From Sphingobacterium cellulitidis (GTDB taxonomy: Bacteria; Bacteroidota; Bacteroidia; Sphingobacteriales; Sphingobacteriaceae), in the NCBI GenBank assembly GCA_002245855.1, contig NOUX01000007.1, positions 1 to 64,000 of the forward strand: a stretch of 64,000 nucleotides of DNA, in the 5' to 3' direction. Positions 54,023 through 63,927 of this stretch are shown in pieces. The notes under the pieces were generated by a model. The model was not told the DNA's origin. It saw only the letters and a program-made list of their open reading frames with translations, and did no database searches. The stretch's first letter is position 1. Each line of letters starts with the position of its first letter. The position numbers and the translations under genes are program-made.

Positions 54023-55723
54023 TTTAATTTCTTCTTTAGCATCTAAGTTTCGCAATTTCGAATTTCGATAACCATAACCAAAATAAATCACCAATCCTGC
54101 GACTAACCATAGAATAAAGATTATCCAGTTACTGGCCCCTAGTTCTGACATCAAATACAGGTTAATCAATATCCCGGTTACTGGAAGTAATGAAAAATTA
54201 TATTTAAAGCTCAATACACTTAACACAATCCAAACTAACCAAAACACAATCACCAAGGATTTATGCAATAAGATCGCCGTTGATCCCATGCTCATCCAAT
54301 CTGAAATGGATTCCCCACTGAATTTAAGGGCTAAGATAATTCCTATGATCAATCCAATTCCTACCAGGTATTTACCATTGATATAAGGAACTTTGAATTT
54401 AGAACGTTTGGATAAGCCTGAATGATCCATATACAATACGCCGCAACACACCAAGATAAAAGCAAAGAAAGTCCCTACGGATGTTAAATCCACAAAGAAA
54501 TCCATTTTGAAAAACAAGGCTGGAATTGCAACAACAATACCTGTTACAATCGTAGCGAATGATGGAGTTTTATATTTTGGGTGTATGGTTGCAAATTTCT
54601 TCCACAATAATCCATCGCGACTCATTGTCATCCAGATTCTTGGTTGAGCCAACTGAAATACCAATAAGGCACTCGTAATCGCAATTACCGATGTTACGGA
54701 GATAATTCCCGCCATATGGTCAAATCCGACATATTCAAAAACATAGGCCAATGGATCCTTTACATTCAATTCTTTATAATTTACCATTCCGGTAAGCACT
54801 AAAGTAATGGCTACATAAAGCACCGCACAGATTAATAAACAATAAATCATCGCCTTTGGAAGATCCCTTTGAGGGTTCTTACACTCCTCTGCTGTGGTTG
54901 AGATGGAGTCAAAACCAATAAAGGCAAAGAAAACCGCAGCTACCCCACTCATCACTCCCCCCATTCCATTTGGAGCAAATGGAACCCAGTTTTCAGGCTT
55001 AACAAAAAAGATACCCCCTAATATTACCGCTAGGATGATACCGATCTTGATCAACACCATGATATTACTGGCTTTCCGAGATTCCTTAATCCCGATATAC
55101 ACCAACCAGGTCACTAGAAACGTGATTAATCCTGCCGGAATATCCAGAATAATTGGAATATCTAAAATTCTTGGAGCCGTATCATAAGCTTGCAGGGCAA
55201 CCTTATCAATCTTCTCCATGTTTTCAATCCCTACCTCCAGGAACTTTTGATGGGCATCCAAGGCATAGCCCGGAGCCATGGTCATCCATTTGGGGAGATG
55301 GATTCCAAAACCTTCAAGCATGGAAACAAAATATTGCGACCAGGAAATGGCCACAACCATATTGGAAACTGCATATTCAAGAACCAAAGCCCAGCCTATT
55401 ATCCAGGCAAAGAGTTCTCCAAATGCTACATACGCATACGTATATGCACTTCCTGACACTGGAACAGTACTCGCAAATTGAGCATAGGAAAGCGCTGTAA
55501 AAACACAGGCAAAGGCCACGAATACGAACAATAAGGACACAGCAGGTCCTCCATTGTAACTCGCCAGACCAATGGTACTAAAAATACCGGCACCTACAAT
55601 GGCCGCAATCCCTAGGGATACCAAATCCCGAACTCCTAAAATTTTTGCTAATCCAGAACCACCATGTTCTGCGTCTGAAAGTATTTGATCTACGCTTTTC
55701 TTTCTGAAAAGTCTGTTAGCCAT
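54020..55723 (-). CDS. APC family amino acid permease (CAT-type)
   Basis: The 567-residue protein has about 12-14 transmembrane helices. The APC core begins GVRDLVSLGIAAIVGAGIFSTIG, followed by GPAVSLLFVFVAFACVF and SYAQFASTVPVSGSAYTYAYV. EEK-type residues appear as TAEECKNPQRDLPKA. This matches cationic amino acid transporter-like (YfnA) permeases of Bacteroidota. Substrate is not determinable; related proteins carry Arg, Lys, His or branched amino acids. Confidence 0.93.
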   Translation of the reverse strand: MANRLFRKKSVDQILSDAEHGGSGLAKILGVRDLVSLGIAAIVGAGIFSTIGLASYNGGPAVSLLFVFVAFACVFTALSYAQFASTVPVSGSAYTYAYVAFGELFAWIIGWALVLEYAVSNMVVAISWSQYFVSMLEGFGIHLPKWMTMAPGYALDAHQKFLEVGIENMEKIDKVALQAYDTAPRILDIPIILDIPAGLITFLVTWLVYIGIKESRKASNIMVLIKIGIILAVILGGIFFVKPENWVPFAPNGMGGVMSGVAAVFFAFIGFDSISTTAEECKNPQRDLPKAMIYCLLICAVLYVAITLVLTGMVNYKELNVKDPLAYVFEYVGFDHMAGIISVTSVIAITSALLVFQLAQPRIWMTMSRDGLLWKKFATIHPKYKTPSFATIVTGIVVAIPALFFKMDFFVDLTSVGTFFAFILVCCGVLYMDHSGLSKRSKFKVPYINGKYLVGIGLIIGIILALKFSGESISDWMSMGSTAILLHKSLVIVFWLVWIVLSVLSFKYNFSLLPVTGILINLYLMSELGASNWIIFILWLVAGLVIYFGYGYRNSKLRNLDAKEEIK

Positions 55724-55764
55724 ATTAAGTTAATTTATTGGACAAGTAACAAAAGTGAAAAAAA

Positions 55765-56448
55765 TTATGACAAATACGTCAAATTATCCTGAATATATGT
55801 GTATATATCTTTGAAATCCTTCAATTCTTCATCACAATAGGACATCAATACCTGAGTCAATCCAGAATGTATCCCTTCTGGGGTATCAAATGTCCAAATT
55901 CGCTTGGAAATATTGATCAATGGCTTCGAAATCTGATCCAGATCCTTATAATTTTCGATATATCGCCATTCCAAAAACTTATCATAAAAAGTGAAAAATC
56001 CATCAACATCCTCGACGCCGATCGTCTTGAGGTAATTTTTCAAAATTGGTCTGTTTACATTTTCCAGATGTTCATATAACCTGGAAACATTCAATAATTG
56101 ATGTTTGATCAGCAGGTGATCCAGCATGAGCTCGACTGCAATATGTGCCATAAATGTCCCACGGATGGGAGTGCCCACTAGAACAGGATCGATCTTCCGT
56201 TTCAATTGATGGCAATGTTTCAGAAAAAACTCACTGCTATGGAAGATCTTATCAACCTCCACATGTCGGTACCAACCCTCCGAAATCTCCATACTCAATG
56301 GATGGATAAACAATTGTTCCTCAAACTTCTGGGGATGAAAAATATAGGACTTATCTACATTTTTCAATAAGTCCGGCAGCAAGGAACCGAGAACGCGCTC
56401 AGGGATAGTTGCAAACCTTTCAAAATAGAAATGTGAGAGAAAATTCAT
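55765..56448 (-). CDS. ACP phosphodiesterase (AcpH-like)
   Basis: The 227-residue protein starts with the family motif MNFLSHFYF (compare MNFLAHL), followed by VLGSLLPDLLK and the His-containing HPLSMEISEGWYRHVEVDKIFH and RGTFMAHIAVELMLDH segments. AcpH removes the 4'-phosphopantetheine arm of holo-ACP. Its metal-binding HD-like residues are present. It is transcribed divergently from tyrS over an 85-base gap. Confidence 0.85.
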   Translation of the reverse strand: MNFLSHFYFERFATIPERVLGSLLPDLLKNVDKSYIFHPQKFEEQLFIHPLSMEISEGWYRHVEVDKIFHSSEFFLKHCHQLKRKIDPVLVGTPIRGTFMAHIAVELMLDHLLIKHQLLNVSRLYEHLENVNRPILKNYLKTIGVEDVDGFFTFYDKFLEWRYIENYKDLDQISKPLINISKRIWTFDTPEGIHSGLTQVLMSYCDEELKDFKDIYTYIQDNLTYLS

Positions 56449-56495
56449 CCGCTAGATCTAAACAATAATTATCTGAAAGATACAGTTTAATCTCG

Positions 56496-56503
56496 TATCT
56501 TTG
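56496..56503 (+). promoter_or_regulatory. tyrS -7 box
   Basis: TATCTTTG followed by C lies 30 bases before the tyrS start codon. Confidence 0.6.
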
Positions 56504-56533
56504 CAACTTAAATAAAAATCTTAAGGGTATATT

Positions 56534-57817
56534 ATGAACTTTGTAGAAGAACTACGCTGGAGAGGCATGCTTCAAGACATCATGCCAGGAACAGAAGAAT
56601 TGTTAAACAAAGAACAAGTAGCGGGTTATATCGGCTTCGACCCGACAGGCGATTCTCTACATGTTGGTCATTTAACTCAAATCATGACTTTAATCCACTT
56701 TCAACACGCGGGTCACAAACCTATCGCGTTAGTTGGTGGTGCTACAGGTATGATCGGAGACCCTTCATTCAAATCAGCTGAACGTAATCTTCTTGATGAA
56801 GCTACGTTAGCTCACAATGTCGCTTCTTTAAAACACCAACTGACCAAATTCTTAACTTTTGGCGAAGGTGAAACAGATGCGAAAATGGTGAACAACTTCG
56901 ATTGGTTCAAAGAATTTAGTTTCTTGGACTTTATCCGCGATGTTGGTAAGCTGATTACCGTGAATTATATGATGGCCAAAGATTCTGTAAAGAAACGTTT
57001 GGAAGGCGAAAATGGGCTTTCCTTCACTGAGTTCTCCTATCAATTAATTCAAGGGTATGACTTCTATTATCTTTGGAAAAACCAGAACTGTAAAATCCAA
57101 ATGGGTGGTTCGGACCAATGGGGTAACATCGTGACTGGAAGTGAAATCGTAAGAAGACTTGAACAAGGAAATGTTTTCGGGTTAACAACTCAATTAATCA
57201 AAAAATCAGATGGCCAAAAATTCGGTAAAACCGAATCTGGTGCCGTATGGTTGGACGCTAAGAAAACTTCTCCGTATAAATATTATCAATTCTGGTTGAA
57301 TGCTACGGATGATGACGCGAAAAACTGGATCAAAATCTTCACCTTAAAACCTAAGGAAGAAATTGATGCGATCATCGCTGAACATGATGCAGCTCCTCAT
57401 TTAAGAATCGTCCAAAAAGCTTTAGCAAAAGACATTACTACGCGTACGCACTCTGAATTAGATTACGATACGGCTGTAAAAACCTCCGAATTCCTTTTCG
57501 GAAATGGGGACCTGTCTTTCTTGGCTAATTTAGACCATGATGCTGTATTGGAAGTGTTTGATGGTGTACCTCAATTTAATTTAGACAAAGCTAAATTAGC
57601 TGAAGGAATCAATATCCTTGACCTATTAGCTGTAGATACGCAAGTATTCTCTTCGAAAGGTGAAGCTAGAAAAATGCTTCAAGGTGGTGGCGTTTCATTG
57701 AACCGCGAAAAATTAAATGATATTGAATTGCTTATCAATACTGACCAGCTAATCAACGGCAAGTACCTTATCGCTCAACGCGGTAAAAAGAATTACTACC
57801 TGATTACAGTAGCATAA
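56534..57817 (+). CDS. tyrS: Tyrosyl-tRNA synthetase
   Basis: The 427-residue class I synthetase has the HIGH-like motif HVGHL (about 48-52) and the KFGKT form of KMSKS near residue 233. It also has GYDFYYLW and [11 protein letters not shown] for tyrosine binding, and a C-terminal S4-like RNA-binding domain (about 360-425). It is flanked by its own promoter and terminator. Confidence 0.97.
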   Translation: MNFVEELRWRGMLQDIMPGTEELLNKEQVAGYIGFDPTGDSLHVGHLTQIMTLIHFQHAGHKPIALVGGATGMIGDPSFKSAERNLLDEATLAHNVASLKHQLTKFLTFGEGETDAKMVNNFDWFKEFSFLDFIRDVGKLITVNYMMAKDSVKKRLEGENGLSFTEFSYQLIQGYDFYYLWKNQNCKIQMGGSDQWGNIVTGSEIVRRLEQGNVFGLTTQLIKKSDGQKFGKTESGAVWLDAKKTSPYKYYQFWLNATDDDAKNWIKIFTLKPKEEIDAIIAEHDAAPHLRIVQKALAKDITTRTHSELDYDTAVKTSEFLFGNGDLSFLANLDHDAVLEVFDGVPQFNLDKAKLAEGINILDLLAVDTQVFSSKGEARKMLQGGGVSLNREKLNDIELLINTDQLINGKYLIAQRGKKNYYLITVA

Positions 57818-57836
57818 AGCAGTAATAAATAAAAAG

Positions 57837-57865
57837 GAAAGCCCGTAACAATGTTACGGGCTTTC
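57837..57865 (+). terminator. Terminator after tyrS
   Basis: The 14-bp perfect stem GAAAGCCCGTAACA/TGTTACGGGCTTTC has a 1-base centre. It lies between convergent genes and may serve both. Confidence 0.85.
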
Positions 57866-57881
57866 TTCTTACTATGATATT

Positions 57882-58571
57882 TTACATTTCCAATTTGCGA
57901 TACTTCAATACCCTTCCTTCATCCTCTTGGCTAGAATATATTACTATCGAATAAACGGAGCGGTCTTTTCCATCCAACGGGATTTCTATGCTTTCATATT
58001 TCTTATCAGGAGAGGACACCCTAAACTTAAAATTTACTTTTGATGAAAATTCGTTCGACCCAAAAACACGATTATCAAAGTTTGATGTGTACTTGGTTGA
58101 TAAGTAATCAAAATCCAGTTTTAACTTTGAATCTGTCACTAAATTGATAATCCGAACTCTCATTAAACCAGCATCAGGCTTTATCATATCATCTTCGGTA
58201 ACTACTGGCTGGTTATTCTTTCCAAAAAAGAAATATGTATAAATTTTAGTGCTTTCAAATTTTTTATCTGCCGAAAAAAAGACCTGATTATCTAAATTCT
58301 TTAACTCTAGTTTTCGATTACCTGGAAAGACCGTACGATGATTTAAATAGCCGCCGATACTGAAATCCTCATTCGTCTTATTGATTAATTTTCCATCAAC
58401 AAAGAATTGCAAATTATCAGGACCTTCAATTGCATTAAAGGCCGCAAGCCCAGAAAAATCATGCGTAGATTCAAGATTGGATAACGAATCGTCATCTTTC
58501 GAACATCCTTGAAAGATTAGTCCTATACAAATCGCTAATATTCCTAGTAAATTTTTATTTCTTCGAAACAT
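57882..58571 (-). CDS. DUF4397-like lipoprotein
   Basis: The 229-residue protein has a lipoprotein signal (LIFQGCSKDDD, Cys23). Two beta-rich halves follow: LAAFNAIEGPDNLQFFVDGK with a later FPGNRKLELK resembles the start of DUF4397 domains, and MRVRIINLVTDSKLKLDF begins the second half. The assignment to DUF4397 is by pattern only. Likely an outer-membrane lipoprotein; function unknown. Its -7 box is TATGTTTG on the minus strand at 58594-58601. Confidence 0.75.
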   Translation of the reverse strand: MFRRNKNLLGILAICIGLIFQGCSKDDDSLSNLESTHDFSGLAAFNAIEGPDNLQFFVDGKLINKTNEDFSIGGYLNHRTVFPGNRKLELKNLDNQVFFSADKKFESTKIYTYFFFGKNNQPVVTEDDMIKPDAGLMRVRIINLVTDSKLKLDFDYLSTKYTSNFDNRVFGSNEFSSKVNFKFRVSSPDKKYESIEIPLDGKDRSVYSIVIYSSQEDEGRVLKYRKLEM

Positions 58572-58593
58572 ACTTCATAAAATTCTTTATATT

Positions 58594-58601
58594 CAAACAT
58601 A
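58594..58601 (-). promoter_or_regulatory. Lipoprotein gene -7 box
   Basis: The minus-strand TATGTTTG lies 22 bases before the lipoprotein ATG. Confidence 0.5.
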
Positions 58602-58752
58602 CAACGAAATTGGAGAGCTTATTGCTACAGCTCATTAGATTTCAATCCAATGAAAACTTGCTCTTCTTTGAAAGGATTGAGAAAGGCTAAATTTTTATGG
58701 GTTATGAAACGCAGGGCTAATCTCATTCAATGGATTCCTGAAAGTTTTTTTT

Positions 58753-58760
58753 TAAGTTTG
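58753..58760 (+). promoter_or_regulatory. ftsK -7 box
   Basis: TAAGTTTG lies 30 bases before the ftsK start codon. Confidence 0.5.
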
Positions 58761-58790
58761 TACTAACGTAAATCACGTCATAATTAATTA

Positions 58791-61394
58791 ATGGCTAAAT
58801 TAAATACTTTTAAAAACGGTAGTAGTAGCACTGGGACCAAGAAGACGAAGAACACTACCATTTCTTATCAAAAAAGAGCAAAAACCAAATCTTTTGACCA
58901 ATTCAACTTTTCTGAAGGTCAAAGAAAAGCTCTTAAAATAGTAGGCTTATTCCTCTTATTGCTCGCTGGACTCTTCACCGTTGCATTTGTTTCTTATTTG
59001 TTCACTTGGCAATCGGATCAAAGTTATATCGCACAAAGCAATGGCGGATGGAGTACGCTATTGCAAACTTCCGAAGAAATTCACGACGAAACAATTGATA
59101 CCCCTATCGTTCAAAATAAATTAGGAAAATTTGGAGCTTTACTCGCTAATCAATTTATTTATGAATGGTTTGGAGTAGCCTCTTTCTTATTTATTTTGGT
59201 CTTGTTCATTATCGGTTATAAATTCTTGTACAAAAGATCTATCCTTCCTGTTTGGAAAACCGTATTATACTCCTTGATTGCTATAATAATCCTATCAATA
59301 ACCCTTGGATTTGCGCAGGATTTTATCTCAAATACACCGCACATCCTTGAAGGTAAATTTGGATTCTGGACCAACCAAATCTTAAAGAATCAAATCGGTA
59401 CAGTAGGAACTGGTGGTCTTCTCGTATTTATATTCTTAACAGCACTTGTATTACTCTATAATTATGACCTAAGGTTCTCCTTCCAATCTTCTAAAAAACA
59501 ATTGGAGGATGAAGAAGAGGAATTTGAAGGTGATGAAAGCAATTATACTACTGTAAACAATACCCTAAAGGTAAATAAACAACAAAATGTTGCTTCTGAC
59601 ACTTATGCATTGCCTGATGAAGAGGAAGAAGATGAAATTGGAAGTGTTGATTTTAAAACAGAATCTAAAGAGGACAGCCCGGTATCTTTGCCGCTGAACG
59701 TTAATACTATAAAACCAAATACTGATTTTGTCAATCAGGAACAGGAAATCGAACTCAGTATTGATCCACCTCCTGCCAAGGTCAAAAAACCTGAAGAGCC
59801 GGTTGAACCTGAATTAACTGTGGAACGGGTAATCGAAGAAAAACCAATCTCAGCAAATGATTTAGTCGAGAAATTCGGTGAATATGACCCAAAATTGGAT
59901 CTATCAGGTTATAAATATCCTAGCCTGGATTTATTGAAAGACTATGGAACTGGTAAAATCACCATTAACCAACAAGAATTAGAGGCCAACAAAAATAGAA
60001 TTGTTGAAACCTTAAGAAACTATAGTATCGAGATTGAACATATTAAAGCGACTATTGGTCCAACAGTGACCTTATATGAAATTATCCCGAAACCGGGTGT
60101 TCGTATCTCTAAAATCAAAAATCTTGAGGATGATATCGCCTTGAGTTTAGCAGCTTTGGGTATTCGTATTATTGCCCCAATGCCTGGAAAAGGGACAATT
60201 GGTATTGAAGTACCAAACTCCTCCCCTGAAATGGTATCCATGCGTTCAATCCTGGCAACTGAAAAATATCAGAAATCAGATATGGACCTTCCTATTGCAC
60301 TTGGAAAAACCATTTCCAATGAGGTTTATATTGCAGATTTGGCTAAAATGCCACACTTATTGGTAGCAGGTGCGACAGGTCAAGGTAAATCAGTTGGTAT
60401 CAATGCCATTTTAACTTCTTTGCTTTATAAAAAGCACCCCGCAGAATTAAAATTCGTCTTGGTCGATCCGAAAAAAGTCGAATTATCGCTGTTCAAAAAA
60501 ATTGAAAGACATTTCTTGGCTAAACTTCCAAACGAAGATGAGCCAATTATTACCGATACAAAGAAAGTAATCAACACCTTAAATTCCTTGTGTATTGAAA
60601 TGGATCAACGTTATGATTTGTTAAAAAATGCCCAAGTAAGGAATTTAAAGGAATATAATGTAAAATTTATCAATCGTCGATTAAACCCTGAGGAGGGTCA
60701 TCGATTCTTACCATTTATAGTTCTTATAATTGATGAGTTTGCCGATTTGATCATGACTGCCGGTAAGGAAGTAGAAACTCCTATCGCTCGTCTTGCTCAG
60801 TTAGCCCGTGCCGTAGGTATTCACTTGGTCATTGCTACACAAAGACCTTCCGTAAATATTATTACGGGTACAATCAAAGCTAACTTCCCAGCTCGACTTG
60901 CATTTAGAGTACTTTCTAAAACCGACTCAAGAACAATTTTGGATAGCGGTGGTGCCGACCAATTGATTGGTCGCGGGGATATGTTGCTCGCAACAGGTAG
61001 CGACTTGATCCGTATTCAATGTGCTTTTGTCGATACTCCGGAAGTAGACGAAATCTCTGATTTCATTGGTTCGCAAAGGGGTTACCCATCTGCATTCCTA
61101 TTGCCAGAATACATTGATGAAAATGGCGATGGATCAGGATTAGCGGATTTCGACATGGACGATAGGGATCAGCTATTCGAAGACGCTGCAAGGCTTATTG
61201 TCATGCATCAACAAGGCTCAACATCATTAATTCAGCGTAAACTAAAACTTGGTTATAACCGCGCTGGAAGAATCATCGATCAATTGGAAGCTGCAGGTAT
61301 TGTAGGTCCTTTTGAAGGTAGTAAAGCACGCGAGGTGCTATACCCCGATGAATATTCATTGGAACAGTTTTTGGAAACATTAAGAAAAGATTAA
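58791..61394 (+). CDS. ftsK: DNA translocase FtsK/SpoIIIE
   Basis: The 867-residue protein has four N-terminal transmembrane helices (about 50-245) and an acidic linker (245-350). A RecA-like motor follows with Walker A GATGQGKS (about 527-534), LVDPKKVELSLF and Walker B VLIIDEFADL. The C-terminal gamma winged helix (about 800-865) with KLKLGYNRAGRIIDQLE reads KOPS-type polarity sequences. It pumps chromosome ends through the division septum. It shares an operon with lolA, 3 bases downstream. Confidence 0.96.
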   Translation: MAKLNTFKNGSSSTGTKKTKNTTISYQKRAKTKSFDQFNFSEGQRKALKIVGLFLLLLAGLFTVAFVSYLFTWQSDQSYIAQSNGGWSTLLQTSEEIHDETIDTPIVQNKLGKFGALLANQFIYEWFGVASFLFILVLFIIGYKFLYKRSILPVWKTVLYSLIAIIILSITLGFAQDFISNTPHILEGKFGFWTNQILKNQIGTVGTGGLLVFIFLTALVLLYNYDLRFSFQSSKKQLEDEEEEFEGDESNYTTVNNTLKVNKQQNVASDTYALPDEEEEDEIGSVDFKTESKEDSPVSLPLNVNTIKPNTDFVNQEQEIELSIDPPPAKVKKPEEPVEPELTVERVIEEKPISANDLVEKFGEYDPKLDLSGYKYPSLDLLKDYGTGKITINQQELEANKNRIVETLRNYSIEIEHIKATIGPTVTLYEIIPKPGVRISKIKNLEDDIALSLAALGIRIIAPMPGKGTIGIEVPNSSPEMVSMRSILATEKYQKSDMDLPIALGKTISNEVYIADLAKMPHLLVAGATGQGKSVGINAILTSLLYKKHPAELKFVLVDPKKVELSLFKKIERHFLAKLPNEDEPIITDTKKVINTLNSLCIEMDQRYDLLKNAQVRNLKEYNVKFINRRLNPEEGHRFLPFIVLIIDEFADLIMTAGKEVETPIARLAQLARAVGIHLVIATQRPSVNIITGTIKANFPARLAFRVLSKTDSRTILDSGGADQLIGRGDMLLATGSDLIRIQCAFVDTPEVDEISDFIGSQRGYPSAFLLPEYIDENGDGSGLADFDMDDRDQLFEDAARLIVMHQQGSTSLIQRKLKLGYNRAGRIIDQLEAAGIVGPFEGSKAREVLYPDEYSLEQFLETLRKD

Positions 61395-61397
61395 TAA

Positions 61398-62042
61398 ATG
61401 ATGATGAGATCTATGCTTTTATTTGTTGCCCTTTTTAGTGCAACACTTACTTTTGGACAAAATAACTCCGCCAAAAAAATTTTGGACGAGGTATCAAAAA
61501 AATACGATGGTTACCAAACCATCCAGTCTGATTTTACCTTTAAGGCAGCTCAGGCAAACGGTGAAAACTATACAGATAAAGGTCAATTGTTTTTAAATAA
61601 ACCCGCTAATCAGTATAAAATCGCCCTCCCTACTCAGGATTTAATTTCTGATGGTAAATCTACTTGGTCGGTACTGAAAGAAGATAAAGAAGTGCAAGTG
61701 TCAGAAGCTGACAATTCTGGTCAAGCTATCGGTCCCAACAATATTTTTACTTTCTATAAATCTGGATACAAGTATGTAAGCTCTTCAAATGATTCTGACG
61801 GTGCTGCAGGAAAATTAACGGCTGTAGATCTTACCCCAGAAGACACAAAGAGCAACTACTCGAAAATTCAGGTGAGAATTAACAAAAATAAACATATCCA
61901 TGATGTGACTATTTTTGACAAATCCGGTGCAAAATACACTTATACAATCAACGCATTGTATGTGAATAATCCAATTGCCGGATCTACCTTCCAATTCAAT
62001 AAAGGAAAATATCCTGGATTTGAAGTGGTGGACTTACGTTAA
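61398..62042 (+). CDS. lolA: Outer-membrane lipoprotein carrier protein LolA
   Basis: The 214-residue protein has a signal peptide (about 1-20, SATLTFGQ) and the LolA fold. YQTIQSDFTFKA, GQLFLNKPANQYKIAL and the late DKSGAKYTYTINALYVN segments match. It shuttles lipoproteins across the periplasm. It follows ftsK by 3 bases, an arrangement also seen in other bacteria (ftsK-lolA). Confidence 0.93.
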   Translation: MMMRSMLLFVALFSATLTFGQNNSAKKILDEVSKKYDGYQTIQSDFTFKAAQANGENYTDKGQLFLNKPANQYKIALPTQDLISDGKSTWSVLKEDKEVQVSEADNSGQAIGPNNIFTFYKSGYKYVSSSNDSDGAAGKLTAVDLTPEDTKSNYSKIQVRINKNKHIHDVTIFDKSGAKYTYTINALYVNNPIAGSTFQFNKGKYPGFEVVDLR

Positions 62043-62064
62043 AAAACCAAAATATCATATAAGT

Positions 62065-62101
62065 AAAAGGCGAGTCATCGTGGATGATGCTCGCCTTTTT
62101 T
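62065..62101 (+). terminator. Terminator after lolA
   Basis: The stem AAAAGGCGAG/CTCGCCTTTT with a TCATC/GATGA inner stem is followed by T residues. Confidence 0.88.
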
Positions 62102-62125
62102 AATAAACCTAATTTAAACCAAAGA

Positions 62126-63886
62126 CTATCTTTTTTGTACCTGAATAAGCAAGTTTAATCGCCCTCCAGGTGCTGCATCTCCATTTACATACCAATCCAG
62201 TGGATCGTCCTTCATCATATTATCGGACCACTTAAATTCCATTGAATAGCCCTCCTTGGACATGCCTATATCTGAAACCGGAACTTTGATCAATAGGGCA
62301 TTCCCCTTTTCTTCAAATTCCAGCAATTTATCATCCTCCCAAAATCCATCAACACACTTCTGCAATTGATTCCCTCGAATTACTCGATAATCATATCCAT
62401 GCCATCCTGTTTTATTATTATTGTCCGAATTTAACCATAGCGTCATCCAATTATCTGTTTTTGTCGTAGACAATGGATTAACTGTCTCCACATAGAATCC
62501 TAAAACTCGATCGGTGGCACTTACCTTTATATTCTTAATATCATTCCGACCTGATTCATTGACATATTGAACCTTTGGCTTGGTCTGTGCTCCAGGATGG
62601 TTTCTATGGAGAACATCTCCCACATAATCCACATACAGATCTTTTACTTTGTTCCAGGAATGTATTGCCGGTATTTCCTTCGTTTTTTCAATAACAGGGA
62701 CTTCATCGGTTCCCTTGTATCGACGAATGTTGGAAATCATCTGCATATAATAATTATCCTTTAAGCCCGATGTCCAGGTAGGCTCTATATCCCGACTATA
62801 CTCCGGACTCGCCTGATCCACAAAATGCGCTTGATCTTTATGTTCATCTGTTCTTTGCCATTTTCCAGCTATCCACTCATTCCAACCGGTAATAAATACA
62901 AATGGAACATCTTGCTTCAATGCAAAATCCCATTGCTCTTGAATGTTATAGCCATAAAAAATATCCTTATCTGGATTACCTGCTGAATTATTTCGATAAC
63001 TACGCCCCCAGTTTCCAGATTTTCCATAGAAAGCTGATCCTCCCATGGACGCATCTAAATTAGGATGCTGTGAAGCCGAAACATTCACGATTTCTTTTTC
63101 CCCACGATTGTTCTTATATACCTTCTGCGGTCTTTGAAACTCTATCCAGGGCCAACCATCAACCTTCTCCGGTTCATTGGGCCACTGGGACTCGCGAATT
63201 GTAAAAAAACTCTCATAATCCCGACCTTTCGCCTCCTTGGATAAGCCAATAATCAAAGGCTTTCCATCCAGAAAGTACCAACTATCTTTTTGAGGATCTG
63301 AAACCGCCGGAGAATAAAAGGTATCATAGATTTCCTGCATCGCATCCCCGGATTTTGTATTCGTATAAAAAACAATTTTCGGAGCCTTTTTACCTTGATC
63401 CATTAAGGTCTTCATGGCACCTAATAACGATTTTACTTGTTTTGTGTAAGTCAACCTGTTCGTTGCATCGATGACCAGAAAATCCACATCGGCATCTGCC
63501 AATAACTGCATGTTCTTCAGGTGAACCCATTGATCATCTCCTCTATAATATCCATAAATTGGTTCTCCCCAAAAATAGTATCGACCAGCACCAGCAGAGC
63601 CTCCACCCCAGTTTTTATGATGAAAATCATGATAAACCTCGGGATGATCCTGATATAATTTTGTCAGGTCCCAATGTGTTTCTGATGTTGGTGACCCTGA
63701 ATCACCCTGCCATAAAAAATAAAATATCCCTACCTGTTTTCCCTCTTTCTTAGCTCCAACCGCATCCTGAAGTGGTAATTTACGACCAAGATCATCTGTA
63801 CCTGAAAAACTTTGCCCCTGTAGGCTTTGCTGAACCCCAAATAATAAAATTGCCGAATAAAGTATATTAACGTATTTAAAACGCAT
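62126..63886 (-). CDS. Secreted GH99/GH71-like glycoside hydrolase
   Basis: The 586-residue protein begins with a signal peptide (MRFKYVNILYSAILLFGVQ, cut near QGQ). The catalytic part (about 40-400) has the patterns QVGIFYFLWQG, DVDFLVIDATN, NWGRSYRNNSAG and VFITGWNEWI, as in GH99 and GH71 alpha-mannan or alpha-glucan-acting enzymes. A C-terminal CBM9-like carbohydrate-binding domain (about 440-586) follows. An earlier ATG at 63928 overlaps the stop of the upstream paralogue (TAATG) and would allow coupled translation, but it adds 14 residues before the signal peptide. The exact substrate is unknown. Confidence 0.83.
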   Translation of the reverse strand: MRFKYVNILYSAILLFGVQQSLQGQSFSGTDDLGRKLPLQDAVGAKKEGKQVGIFYFLWQGDSGSPTSETHWDLTKLYQDHPEVYHDFHHKNWGGGSAGAGRYYFWGEPIYGYYRGDDQWVHLKNMQLLADADVDFLVIDATNRLTYTKQVKSLLGAMKTLMDQGKKAPKIVFYTNTKSGDAMQEIYDTFYSPAVSDPQKDSWYFLDGKPLIIGLSKEAKGRDYESFFTIRESQWPNEPEKVDGWPWIEFQRPQKVYKNNRGEKEIVNVSASQHPNLDASMGGSAFYGKSGNWGRSYRNNSAGNPDKDIFYGYNIQEQWDFALKQDVPFVFITGWNEWIAGKWQRTDEHKDQAHFVDQASPEYSRDIEPTWTSGLKDNYYMQMISNIRRYKGTDEVPVIEKTKEIPAIHSWNKVKDLYVDYVGDVLHRNHPGAQTKPKVQYVNESGRNDIKNIKVSATDRVLGFYVETVNPLSTTKTDNWMTLWLNSDNNNKTGWHGYDYRVIRGNQLQKCVDGFWEDDKLLEFEEKGNALLIKVPVSDIGMSKEGYSMEFKWSDNMMKDDPLDWYVNGDAAPGGRLNLLIQVQKR

Positions 63887-63927
63887 TTGATTTAGGTTTA
63901 AATTGATAGACTGAATAAATGCAAACA

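Noticed and set aside
62567..62764. Rightward reading frame inside the glycosidase gene
   Set aside because: It lies wholly inside a well-supported opposite-strand gene and has no family resemblance.
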